From Flavobacterium anhuiense (lineage in GTDB: Bacteria; Bacteroidota; Bacteroidia; Flavobacteriales; Flavobacteriaceae), in the NCBI RefSeq assembly GCF_900101855.1, contig NZ_FMVC01000001.1, positions 1 to 64,000 on the forward strand: a stretch of DNA of 64,000 nucleotides, read 5' to 3'. Each line of letters begins with the position of its first letter. The stretch's first letter is position 1. Below are positions 56,972 to 64,000 of the stretch, one piece after another. The position numbers were made by a program, and so were the translations under genes. The notes under the pieces were generated by a model that made no database searches, was not told the origin of the DNA, and saw only the letters and a list, made by a program, of their open reading frames with translations.

Positions 56972-57728
56972 TATAGGAGACAAAAGCTTCAAATCTCGTT
57001 TGTTTCTCGGCACGGGAAAATTTGGTTCAAATGAAGAAATGGAAAGCGCCATTTTAGCTTCAGAAAGCGAATTGGTTACCGTTGCACTAAAACGCATTGA
57101 TCTCGAAACAGATACTGATGCTATCTTATCGCATTTAAAACATCCAAACATTAATTTACTGCCTAATACTTCGGGTGCAAGAAATGCCAAGGAAGCTGTT
57201 TTTGCGGCGCAATTGGCTCGAGAAGCTCTAGAAACAAACTGGGTAAAACTAGAAATTCATCCCGATCCGAAATATTTAATGCCTGATCCGATTGAGACTT
57301 TAAAAGCCACAGAAGAATTGGCGAAATTGGGTTTTATTGTGCTTCCGTATATTCACGCTGACCCTATTTTGTGCAAACATTTAGAAAGTGCTGGAACTTC
57401 TGCCGTAATGCCTTTAGGATCGCCAATTGGAAGCAATAAAGGCTTAAAAACGATTGATTTCCTTGAAATCATAATCGAACAAAGTACGGTTCCCGTTATT
57501 GTCGATGCTGGAATTGGAGCTCCTTCTGATGCTGCCAAAGCAATGGAAATTGGCGCTGATGCTGTATTGGTGAATACAGCTATTGCCGTTGCTGGAAATC
57601 CAAAGTTAATGGCCGAAGCTTTTAAGGAAGCGGTTATTGCGGGAAGAAAGGCTTTTGAAGCCAAAGTTGCCCATCAGCAAAATTACGCTTCGGCTTCTAG
57701 TCCTTTGACTTCTTTTCTTTATGAGTAA
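56952..57728 (+). CDS. thiG: Thiazole synthase ThiG
   Basis: A 258-residue barrel. [10 protein letters not shown], the Schiff-base Lys in VTVALKRID, and [24 protein letters not shown] are visible. ThiG builds the thiazole from DXP, ThiS-thiocarboxylate and dehydroglycine supplied by ThiH. In compact operons thiH follows directly, but here a 549-bp gap with a foreign gene lies between. Confidence 0.96.
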   Translation: MQTSLFNIGDKSFKSRLFLGTGKFGSNEEMESAILASESELVTVALKRIDLETDTDAILSHLKHPNINLLPNTSGARNAKEAVFAAQLAREALETNWVKLEIHPDPKYLMPDPIETLKATEELAKLGFIVLPYIHADPILCKHLESAGTSAVMPLGSPIGSNKGLKTIDFLEIIIEQSTVPVIVDAGIGAPSDAAKAMEIGADAVLVNTAIAVAGNPKLMAEAFKEAVIAGRKAFEAKVAHQQNYASASSPLTSFLYE

Positions 57729-57840
57729 ATTGATTTTTCTCTCGCAGATTCTGCAGATTTAGCAGATATTTTTTATGCTGAAACTGCTCAATCTATTTTA
57801 TTACGTTTTTTTGCACATCTTAGAAAGACAGAAATTTCCT

Positions 57841-57848
57841 TAATTTTG
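57841..57848 (+). promoter_or_regulatory. -7 element of the GxxExxY gene
   Basis: TAATTTTG lies 12 bp before ATG 57861, so the inserted gene may have its own promoter. No suitably spaced -33 box. Confidence 0.45.
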
Positions 57849-57860
57849 AATAAAAAAATT

Positions 57861-58238
57861 ATGTCAGAAAATGAGATTTCATATAAAATTAGAGGAGCAA
57901 TTTTTAAAGTTTATAACATTCTTGGACCTGGATTATTAGAATCGGTATATGAGAGCGCACTATATTATCAATTAGAAAAAGATGGCTTACACGTAGTTAA
58001 ACAAATTGATTTACCAGTTAAATATGATAATGTTTACCTAAACATAAATTTCAGATTAGACATTTTGGTAGAAGATAAAGTAATTATAGAATTAAAATCA
58101 GTAGAAGAAATAAAACCTATTCATTTTAAACAATTAAATACTTATTTAAAATTGACTAATAAAAAACTTGGATTATTAGTCAATTTCAACTGTTCTAATA
58201 TCTTAGAAAATATTCATCGTGTTGCCAATAAAATTTAA
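57861..58238 (+). CDS. GxxExxY-family protein (PD-(D/E)XK-like fold)
   Basis: I start it at ATG 57861 (MSENEISYKIRGAIF), giving 125 residues, normal for the family. The naming motif is GLLESVY (about 24-30), in GPGLLESVYESALYYQL. A nuclease-like site D-x(n)-ELK is seen in RLDILVEDKVIIELKSV. The biochemical function of the family is not established. The stop codon overlaps the right inverted repeat. Its place in the middle of a thiamine operon suggests acquisition by transfer. Confidence 0.9.
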   Translation: MSENEISYKIRGAIFKVYNILGPGLLESVYESALYYQLEKDGLHVVKQIDLPVKYDNVYLNINFRLDILVEDKVIIELKSVEEIKPIHFKQLNTYLKLTNKKLGLLVNFNCSNILENIHRVANKI

Positions 58239-58277
58239 TCTGCATGATCTGCAAAATCTGCGGGAAACAAATAAAAA

Positions 58278-59390
58278 ATGAACACATTCAAATCTATTTT
58301 CGAGCAATATAACTGGGATGAAATCCAATCCAGAATATACAAAACCACATCAAAAGATGTCAAACGAACTTTAGCTAAAACCAAATACAATCTTGATGAT
58401 TTTTTGATTCTTATTTCGCCTGTTGCACAAAATTATTTAGAACAAATGGCTCAAAAATGCCACGAAATTACCCAGAAACGTTTCGGAAAAACCATTCAAA
58501 TGTATACGCCACTTTATTTAAGTAACGAATGCCAAAACATTTGCACCTATTGCGGATTCAGTTTAGACAATAAAATCAAAAGAAAAACCCTTTCTGATGC
58601 TGAAATAAAACTTGAAGTTGAAGCCTTAAAAAAAGCAGGTTTTGATCATGTTTTATTGGTTACCGGCGAAGCGAATTATACCGTAAATATCAATTACTTT
58701 CTGAATGCTATTAACTTAATCAAAGAAGATTTTTCGATTATTTCTGTCGAAGTGCAACCGCTTTCTACGGAAGATTATCAACGTCTGCATGACGCTGGGG
58801 TTTATTCGGTTTTGGTTTATCAGGAAACGTATCATCAGGAGGTTTACAAAAAGTATCATACAAAAGGCAAGAAATCAAATTTTGATTATCGATTGGAAAC
58901 TCCTGACCGCATTGGAACTGCTGGAATTCATAAAATTGGTTTGGGTGTTTTATTAGGTTTGGAAGACTGGCGAACAGACAGTTTTTTCAATGCTTTACAT
59001 TTAGATTATTTGCAGAAGAAATATTGGCAAACGAAATATTCTGTTTCTTTTCCTCGTCTGCGTCCGGCTGAAGGCATTATTGAACCTAATTTTATTATGG
59101 ATGATAAAGATTTGACGCAATTAATCTGCGCATACAGATTATGGAATGAAGATTTAGAAATTTCGATTTCAACTCGTGAAAATGAAAAATTCAGAAATAA
59201 TATCATCCCGATTGGTGTTACGAGTATGAGCGCAGGTTCTAAGACAAATCCGGGCGGTTATGTTGTTGATCCGCAATCTTTGGAGCAGTTTGAAATCAGC
59301 GATGAACGCTCAGCAGAAGAAATTTCAAAAATCATAAAAAATGCAGGCTACGAACCTGTTTGGAAAGATTGGGACAAAGCTTATAGTTGA
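58278..59390 (+). CDS. thiH: 2-iminoacetate synthase ThiH
   Basis: A 370-residue radical-SAM enzyme that cleaves tyrosine to dehydroglycine for ThiG. The SAM cluster motif is CQNICTYCGF (CxxxCxxC, about 87-94). KTNPGGYVVDPQSLEQFEIS near the C-terminus is typical. It is separated from thiG by the GxxExxY insertion. Confidence 0.96.
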   Translation: MNTFKSIFEQYNWDEIQSRIYKTTSKDVKRTLAKTKYNLDDFLILISPVAQNYLEQMAQKCHEITQKRFGKTIQMYTPLYLSNECQNICTYCGFSLDNKIKRKTLSDAEIKLEVEALKKAGFDHVLLVTGEANYTVNINYFLNAINLIKEDFSIISVEVQPLSTEDYQRLHDAGVYSVLVYQETYHQEVYKKYHTKGKKSNFDYRLETPDRIGTAGIHKIGLGVLLGLEDWRTDSFFNALHLDYLQKKYWQTKYSVSFPRLRPAEGIIEPNFIMDDKDLTQLICAYRLWNEDLEISISTRENEKFRNNIIPIGVTSMSAGSKTNPGGYVVDPQSLEQFEISDERSAEEISKIIKNAGYEPVWKDWDKAYS

Positions 59391-59393
59391 AAT

Positions 59394-59454
59394 GTTTCAA
59401 GTTTCAAGTTTGAAGACTTAACATTTTACAATTCACAATTCACAATTCACAATT
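59394..59454. repeat. Two 7-bp tandem repeats between thiH and thiF
   Basis: GTTTCAA is repeated 2.6 times from 59394, and CAATTCA 3.7 times from 59429 to 59454. The 70-bp thiH-thiF gap is almost entirely made of these. Confidence 0.75.
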
Positions 59455-59460
59455 AAAAAA

Positions 59461-60171
59461 ATGAGCATCATAAAAGAATTCCTTCGTTACAACAAACAAA
59501 CCATCCTTCCTGAAATTGGAGACGAAGGTCAAGGAAAATTAAAAAAAGCTAGAGTTTTAGTAATTGGCGCCGGTGGTTTAGGCTGCCCGATTTTACAATA
59601 TATTGCAACCGCTGGAGTTGGTTTTATCGGAATAATGGATTTTGATACGATTGAAATTCACAATCTTCACCGACAGATTTTATATACTGAAAATGAGATC
59701 GGACAGCATAAATCTATCGTAGCAAAAGAAGTCGTTTCAAAACTAAATCCATTGATTGAAGCTGTTGCAATCAATGAAAAATTAACTGCTGAGAATGCTT
59801 CAGAAATCATTCAACAGTATGATATTGTTGTGGATGGTTCTGATAATTTTTCGACCCGTTATTTAGTAAATGATACTTGCGTTCAGCTAAAAAAGCCATT
59901 GGTTTACGGAAGCATTTTAAAATTTGAAGGTCAGATTGCTGTTTTCAATCATAACGGAAGTAAAAATCTCCGTGATTTATTTCCCGAAATGCCCGATCCA
60001 AAAGATGTTCCGAATTGCGATTTAAATGGTGTTTTAGGAACATTACCTGGAATTATAGGCAACATGATGGCACACGAAACCTTAAAACTGATTCTTCAAT
60101 TGCCCACTTTACAAAATGAATTGGTAATTTTCAATACTCTAAATTGGAACTTTACAAAGTTGAATTTCTAA
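59461..60171 (+). CDS. thiF: ThiF/MoeB/HesA-family adenylyltransferase
   Basis: A 236-residue E1-like enzyme. The nucleotide site is VLVIGAGGLGCPILQYIA with R73-type HNLHRQI, and VVDGSDNFSTRYLVND follows. It adenylylates the ThiS C-terminus. The zinc-binding CxxC pairs of E. coli ThiF/MoeB are absent, but the catalytic-type Cys in PNCDLNGVLG is kept. Position at the end of the thi operon supports ThiF. Convergent with the MOSC gene, with a 4-nt overlap. Confidence 0.88.
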   Translation: MSIIKEFLRYNKQTILPEIGDEGQGKLKKARVLVIGAGGLGCPILQYIATAGVGFIGIMDFDTIEIHNLHRQILYTENEIGQHKSIVAKEVVSKLNPLIEAVAINEKLTAENASEIIQQYDIVVDGSDNFSTRYLVNDTCVQLKKPLVYGSILKFEGQIAVFNHNGSKNLRDLFPEMPDPKDVPNCDLNGVLGTLPGIIGNMMAHETLKLILQLPTLQNELVIFNTLNWNFTKLNF

Positions 60172-60962
60172 AAAACAACCTCATCACCAACAGAAATAAT
60201 TCCTGAATTCAAACTCACAATATTAGTTCCGAATAAAACAGAATTATCTACATTTCGGTATTTGCTTAAAGTTTTCAAAGGTTCTTTTTTTAAACGTCCA
60301 TTTTCAGGATCATTGTTCACCATAACACATCTTCCGCAGGGTTTTATATTTTTAAATTGAACTTCTCCTATCGCAAAAGTCTTAAAATCATCTTCTTCAT
60401 GAGGATTTCTAGTACTTACTACAACGTTTGGGCGAAATCTTTTTATGGTAATTTTTTCGTCTAATTTATCATTCAAAAAATCCAAACTTTTAGATCCAAT
60501 TAATAAATATGGATAACCGTCTGCTAGACTTACATTGAATGTTTCTTTTAATCTAGAGCTTTCATGTTTGCGATCTCCATTTTTTATTATTTTAACCAAT
60601 TTGCATTCAAAACCTAAATGCTGGCTAAACCATTTTGAAGTTTCAAGATTCACTTCAACCACTTCGCTTTTATCATCCCAAACATTTACTTCTATAGCTT
60701 TTTCTAAATGTTCGTTAATAGAAAATTCATGTTTTTGATCTTGAAAAGTAATACTGATTTTCCCATCTGAAATCTGTGGATAAAACTGACTCATGATTCG
60801 ATGTTCTCTCTGTGTCAGCATTTGATTTTCTGCATCAATCAGCATCCAACGGCGATCGTTTTCAAATCCCATTTCTTCAGCTTTTGCAGACTCCAAACTG
60901 ATTCCTGCCAAACTTTTTATCGGATAAATATAAATTTCTTTTACTATGTAAACTGCACTCAT
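60168..60962 (-). CDS. MOSC-domain protein (YcbX/mARC-like)
   Basis: A 264-residue protein with the N-terminal beta-barrel domain (EIYIYPIKSLAGISLESA) and a C-terminal MOSC domain with the Mo-ligand Cys in PCGRCVMVNNDPENG. Such proteins bind molybdenum cofactor and reduce N-hydroxylated compounds. It has no ferredoxin domain fused. It lies 3 bp after aat, in one operon. Confidence 0.9.
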   Translation of the reverse strand: MSAVYIVKEIYIYPIKSLAGISLESAKAEEMGFENDRRWMLIDAENQMLTQREHRIMSQFYPQISDGKISITFQDQKHEFSINEHLEKAIEVNVWDDKSEVVEVNLETSKWFSQHLGFECKLVKIIKNGDRKHESSRLKETFNVSLADGYPYLLIGSKSLDFLNDKLDEKITIKRFRPNVVVSTRNPHEEDDFKTFAIGEVQFKNIKPCGRCVMVNNDPENGRLKKEPLKTLSKYRNVDNSVLFGTNIVSLNSGIISVGDEVVF

Positions 60963-60965
60963 TTT

Positions 60966-61610
60966 CTATTTGCTTTTTAAAATGGACATAAACTCATCAC
61001 GATCAATTTCGCGGCAGCCTAAACTTTCCAAATGCGGATTATAAACCTGACAATCCAATAACTTGTAATTTTCTTTCTTCAAATATAAAGCTAAAGCAAT
61101 AAAAGCCGTTTTCGAGGCATTTGAAACTTTAGAAAACATACTTTCTCCGCAAAAAATATTTCCTTTTCCTAAATCAATTCCATAGAGACCACCAACCAAA
61201 ACATCATCCTGCCAAACCTCAACAGATTTTGCCACTCCTTCTTCATTCAATTTGCAATAGGCTTCAATCATTTCATCCGAAATCCAAGTTCCATCCTGTC
61301 CTTCTCGTTTTATCTGCTGGCAGTTTAAAATTACTTCTTTGAAATTTTTATTATAAGTGACTTTAAACATCTTCTTATTCAGAATCTTCCGCATGCTTTT
61401 GGATATCGCCAATTCGTCAAAAAATAACACCATTCGCGGATCTGGTGCCCACCAAAGAATTGGTTCTCCTTCATTAAACCACGGAAAAATACCGCTTTTG
61501 TAAGCCAATAGTAAACGCTCTGGACTTAGATCTCCTCCTATCGCTAAAATTCCCTCTTCATCAGCTTCTGTAACTGGTGGAAAATATAAATCGTTGAATA
61601 AATAGTACAT
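60966..61610 (-). CDS. aat: Leucyl/phenylalanyl-tRNA-protein transferase
   Basis: A 214-residue Aat that adds Leu/Phe to N-terminal Arg/Lys, making N-degrons. FPPVTEADEEGILAIGGDLS, SGIFPWFNEGEPILWWAPDPR and GGLYGIDLGKGNIFCGESMFS are the family core. It is the first gene of aat-MOSC. Confidence 0.96.
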   Translation of the reverse strand: MYYLFNDLYFPPVTEADEEGILAIGGDLSPERLLLAYKSGIFPWFNEGEPILWWAPDPRMVLFFDELAISKSMRKILNKKMFKVTYNKNFKEVILNCQQIKREGQDGTWISDEMIEAYCKLNEEGVAKSVEVWQDDVLVGGLYGIDLGKGNIFCGESMFSKVSNASKTAFIALALYLKKENYKLLDCQVYNPHLESLGCREIDRDEFMSILKSK

Positions 61611-61629
61611 TTTTAAAAATAATCAATTT

Positions 61630-61760
61630 TTAAATTCCAATACTGAAATTCCAAATTCCAAACTATATGCAAGTTTTGGTTTCTTAAACAAAAGAAATCA
61701 AAAATAAAATTCCAAATTCCAAATTCACGAGAATGAATTGGAATTTGGAATTTAGTAAAT
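61630..61760. repeat. AAATTCC-type heptad repeats in inverted arrangement
   Basis: AAATTCC heptads lie at about 61632-61662 and 61708-61726. The complement GGAATTT-type heptads (TGGAATTTGGAATTT) follow at 61738-61754, so the gap can fold as a hairpin. It separates aat from the DUF3127 gene. Confidence 0.6.
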
Positions 61761-61774
61761 TGAATTTTAAACTT

Positions 61775-62146
61775 TTAGAATGGCAAATCGTCTGGTTCGT
61801 CTTCGTTTAAGTTTGTTGCTGGAGCAAAAGTTTCTGCTGTTGGCATTGGTGGTGCTTGTGTAGGAGCATCAGCACCCATTCTTTCGATTCTCCAACCTTG
61901 AATACTATTGAAATATCTAGTTTCTCCTTGCGGATTAACCCATTCTCTTCCTCTTAAATTGATAGAAACTTTTACCGCATCTCCTTGTTTATAGCTACTC
62001 AATAAATCGCATTTATCTTGTGTAAATTCGATTAAAATATGCTGTGGATATTGCTCCTCAGTAGTAACAACTAACTCTCTTTTTTTGAATGAGGCACTAA
62101 CTTGCTGCTCTGGGTTAACCACTTTTACTTTTCCTGTAACTTCCAT
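61775..62146 (-). CDS. DUF3127 protein with SSB-like acidic tail
   Basis: A 123-residue Bacteroidota-typical protein. The N-terminal OB-like domain (about 1-90) has KKRELVVTTEEQYPQHILIE and KVSINLRGREWVN. A Pro/Ala-rich linker is followed by the tip NEDEPDDLPF, very like the DDIPF tip of single-strand DNA-binding proteins. DNA binding is not proven. It lies 33 bp after the flavin-reductase gene and may be cotranscribed with it. Confidence 0.88.
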   Translation of the reverse strand: MEVTGKVKVVNPEQQVSASFKKRELVVTTEEQYPQHILIEFTQDKCDLLSSYKQGDAVKVSINLRGREWVNPQGETRYFNSIQGWRIERMGADAPTQAPPMPTAETFAPATNLNEDEPDDLPF

Positions 62147-62179
62147 CTTCGTCTATATTAATTATTGTTTCTATTTCTT

Positions 62180-63055
62180 TTATTTTTTAGCTAAAAGCAC
62201 TTTCCAAGCCGATTCTACATCGCCATTATCCAAGTATTTTTTGGCTTCTAAATGTACTTTTTTCTGGTCGTCTGAGCTTAAAACTCCTTTAACTGCGAAA
62301 TTTTCTTTCACAAATATACTAACTTCTTCTTTTGTAGGCAAGGATTCAATGTTGCCTAATTTACCTAAATCATTCCCGTCAAAAACAGGGCTTTCTTTTA
62401 CAAAATTTGGTATCGCATCTACTCCAACCCCTAATGTTGTCAAGGGTTTTGCTACTTCAAAAAGTCCTTGGTTTGATCTTGAATACCAGTTATTTCCCAA
62501 CCTCGAAACCAAATCAATTTTATGCTGATCAATCGCTCCATTTTCATCCAAAATAGATTCGTCAATATGAATTTTCACCACTTCGCATAAAATCAAATTT
62601 CCTGCTCCTCCTTCTATTCCTAACGGAATAATCTGCGTAATCTTGCATTCAAATTGAACAGGTGACTCTTTTACGCGATATGGTTTTACCAAATCTGAAG
62701 GAATTTGAGTTAATCCCGCTTTGATAAATTCGTTTACACCATCTGCATATTCTGTACTTGCCAATGAAGTTTGCTGTACTATATCATAATTAACAACATT
62801 TATTACCGCTTCGCGAGTTGCTTCGGCATTAATCAAAGTGTGTTTAATTGTATTATCGCGAACACGTCTTGAAGGCGAAAAAACCAAAATAGGCGGATTA
62901 GCACTAAACACATTAAAGAAACTAAATGGAGATAAATTCGGAATACCTTTTTCGCTAATTGTGCTTGCAAAAGCAATAGGTCTCGGTCCGATTGAACTCT
63001 GCAGATAGCCTTGCAATTTGGCCGTTGGAATCTCTTTTGGGTTAATACTGATCAT
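62180..63055 (-). CDS. Flavin reductase-family (FMN-binding) protein
   Basis: A 291-residue protein with the flavin reductase-like split-barrel domain (GPRPIAFASTISEKGIPNLS, SFFNVFSANPPILVFSPS) in the first about 200 residues and an extra C-terminal helical part. The length exceeds the usual 160-200. The oxygenase partner, if any, is unknown. Divergent from the following kinase gene. Confidence 0.88.
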   Translation of the reverse strand: MISINPKEIPTAKLQGYLQSSIGPRPIAFASTISEKGIPNLSPFSFFNVFSANPPILVFSPSRRVRDNTIKHTLINAEATREAVINVVNYDIVQQTSLASTEYADGVNEFIKAGLTQIPSDLVKPYRVKESPVQFECKITQIIPLGIEGGAGNLILCEVVKIHIDESILDENGAIDQHKIDLVSRLGNNWYSRSNQGLFEVAKPLTTLGVGVDAIPNFVKESPVFDGNDLGKLGNIESLPTKEEVSIFVKENFAVKGVLSSDDQKKVHLEAKKYLDNGDVESAWKVLLAKK

Positions 63056-63092
63056 ACTTTAAAATTTAGGCAGAATCTCATTTTAGTAGCTA

Positions 63093-63100
63093 CAAAAGTA
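63093..63100 (-). promoter_or_regulatory. -7 element for the flavin reductase gene
   Basis: The minus strand reads TACTTTTG, 37 bp before ATG 63055. No clear -33 box. Confidence 0.5.
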
Positions 63101-63215
63101 TTGAAATGGTTTAATTCGAAGAAATAGTTTTACAGATAAAAGCGAAAAAACTTTCCGTATCGGCAAAATATAAAATGTGTATATTTCGTTATATTTATAC
63201 CTCAAAAAAACTGAT

Positions 63216-64000
63216 ATGTCTTTTTCTGAAAGAACAAATACAACCCGCTGGATTATTATTTCGGTATGTTTTATAATCATTTCTTTAATTCTTTGGAACA
63301 CCTATACTTTCTTCCAAATATTTAAAAATGAAGAGCGTTTGAAAATGAACCTTTTTGTGAAGGCGCAAATTACAATAGTGAACGCTGATGAAAATACCGA
63401 TGTCGAACTTCCTCTTCAGATTTTCAACAATAATACTTCGATTCCGGGTATAATAATGCTGTATGATAAAGTAGTAAGCGCAGTGAATGTCCCAGACGAA
63501 ATTCTTAACGACAAGAAAAAAAGAACTGCTTTTTTAAATAAGCTGAAAAACGAAAATGAACCTATCACTTTTGAATATGCTCCAGGAAAATATCAGACAT
63601 TGTATTATGGGAATTCTTCATTATTAAACAAACTGAAATATTATCCGATTGCTCTTCTACTTATTATATTCTTATGCATCGCTTTAATTTATAATTTTTA
63701 CAAAAGCACTAAAATGGCGACCCAAAACAAACTTTGGGCAGGAATGGCAAAAGAGACAGCACATCAGATTGGAACTCCTCTATCTTCATTAATTGGCTGG
63801 GTAGAAATATTAAAAACTGAAAATATTGATTCGTCGATTAGCACTGAAATAGAAAAAGACATTGAACGTCTACAAACTATTACTGATCGTTTTTCTAAAA
63901 TTGGTTCGGTGCCAGTTTTGGAACTTCATGACATTGTAGAGGAAACTAAAATGGCTTATGAATATTTACAATCTCGTTTTTCTAAACAGGTTGCATTTTC
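63216..64000 (+). CDS. Sensor histidine kinase (5' part, cut by window end)
   Basis: An open frame of 261 codons from ATG 63216 runs off the window. The first span is about residues 13-33, a periplasmic domain of about 110 residues follows, and the second span is about 148-168. The H-box is MAKETAHQIGTPLSSLIGWV (phospho-His about 184). The N, G1 and G2 boxes would be downstream. This QIGTPLSSL-type H-box belongs to a Bacteroidota group of kinases, often without an adjacent regulator. Confidence 0.88.
   Translation, partial: MSFSERTNTTRWIIISVCFIIISLILWNTYTFFQIFKNEERLKMNLFVKAQITIVNADENTDVELPLQIFNNNTSIPGIIMLYDKVVSAVNVPDEILNDKKKRTAFLNKLKNENEPITFEYAPGKYQTLYYGNSSLLNKLKYYPIALLLIIFLCIALIYNFYKSTKMATQNKLWAGMAKETAHQIGTPLSSLIGWVEILKTENIDSSISTEIEKDIERLQTITDRFSKIGSVPVLELHDIVEETKMAYEYLQSRFSKQVAF

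Larger units (their letters stand above)
57740..58265 (+). mobile_element. 526-bp inverted-repeat-bounded insertion carrying a GxxExxY gene
   Basis: The left end 57740-57767 starts TCTCGCAGATTCTGCAGATT. The reverse complement of the right end (58238-58265) matches it at 23 of 28 positions. Each end has GCAGAT three times at a 9-bp period. One gene fills the interior. Without this segment, thiG and thiH would be about 23 bp apart. No target duplication was found. Confidence 0.6.

Noticed and set aside
63083..63301. 72-codon minus-strand frame near the kinase start
   Set aside because: It overlaps the kinase start and the flavin-reductase promoter region and has no recognisable feature.

Overview
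The window looks like a chromosomal segment of a Flavobacterium, probably close to F. johnsoniae. The evidence is low GC, many promoters of the Bacteroidota type (-7 TAnnTTTG, often with a -33 TTTG), an alternative complex III/aa3 oxidase cluster, DUF2723, DUF3127 and DUF4920 proteins, and a giant Ig-repeat surface protein. Most of the window is ordinary core chromosome. The novelty lies in small repeats, leaders and a few accessory genes.

Layout. 1-5555 (-): 5' part of a very large secreted repeat protein, cut by the window start. 6074-9374 (-): ruvB, a cytochrome P450 and queG in one tight operon. 9481-20872 (-): the respiratory cluster actABCDEF-coxBA with promoter and terminator. 21093-22891: a SPOR-domain protein, a DUF4920 protein and a class A acid phosphatase broken by an in-frame TAG. 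23172-27839 (-): rimP-nusA-infB, with a terminator-like hairpin in the leader. 28014-31285 (+): UspA protein, aldehyde dehydrogenase, AraC regulator. 31474-31724 (-): two tRNA-Gln(TTG) genes in duplicated 180-bp transcription units. 31971-37628: DUF2723 membrane protein, polysaccharide deacetylase, a thioredoxin-fold protein without its cysteines, a metallophosphoesterase. 37768-40786 (-): a two-component system flanked by three related small exported Lys-rich proteins. Two of their promoters carry the same direct repeat at the same spacing. 40838-40970: a 133-bp MITE-like inverted repeat. 41039-48307: polA, a LacI regulator (-), and the ribosomal/translation genes rplM-rpsI-rpsB-tsf. 48375-52531: M3 peptidase (-), queuosine-precursor transporter, lipoprotein, 3-methyladenine glycosylase. 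52644-60171 (+): a complete thiamine operon behind a TPP riboswitch (thiS, thiC, TenI/ThiE-like, thiD, thiE, thiG, thiH, thiF), interrupted by a GxxExxY gene bounded by inverted repeats. 60168-63055 (-): MOSC protein, Aat, DUF3127 protein, flavin reductase. 63216-64000: 5' part of a sensor kinase.

How the genes work together. ActA-F oxidise menaquinol and hand electrons to CoxAB, probably through the cytochrome c domain fused to ActA. The thi genes make the thiazole (ThiS/F/G/H) and pyrimidine (ThiC/D) halves of thiamine and join them (ThiE), under TPP control. The most promising candidates for something undescribed are the two-component system with its Lys-rich exported peptides and shared operator, the inverted-repeat-bounded GxxExxY insertion, the 133-bp inverted-repeat element upstream of polA, and a palindromic repeat used as coding sequence inside the first ThiE-like gene.
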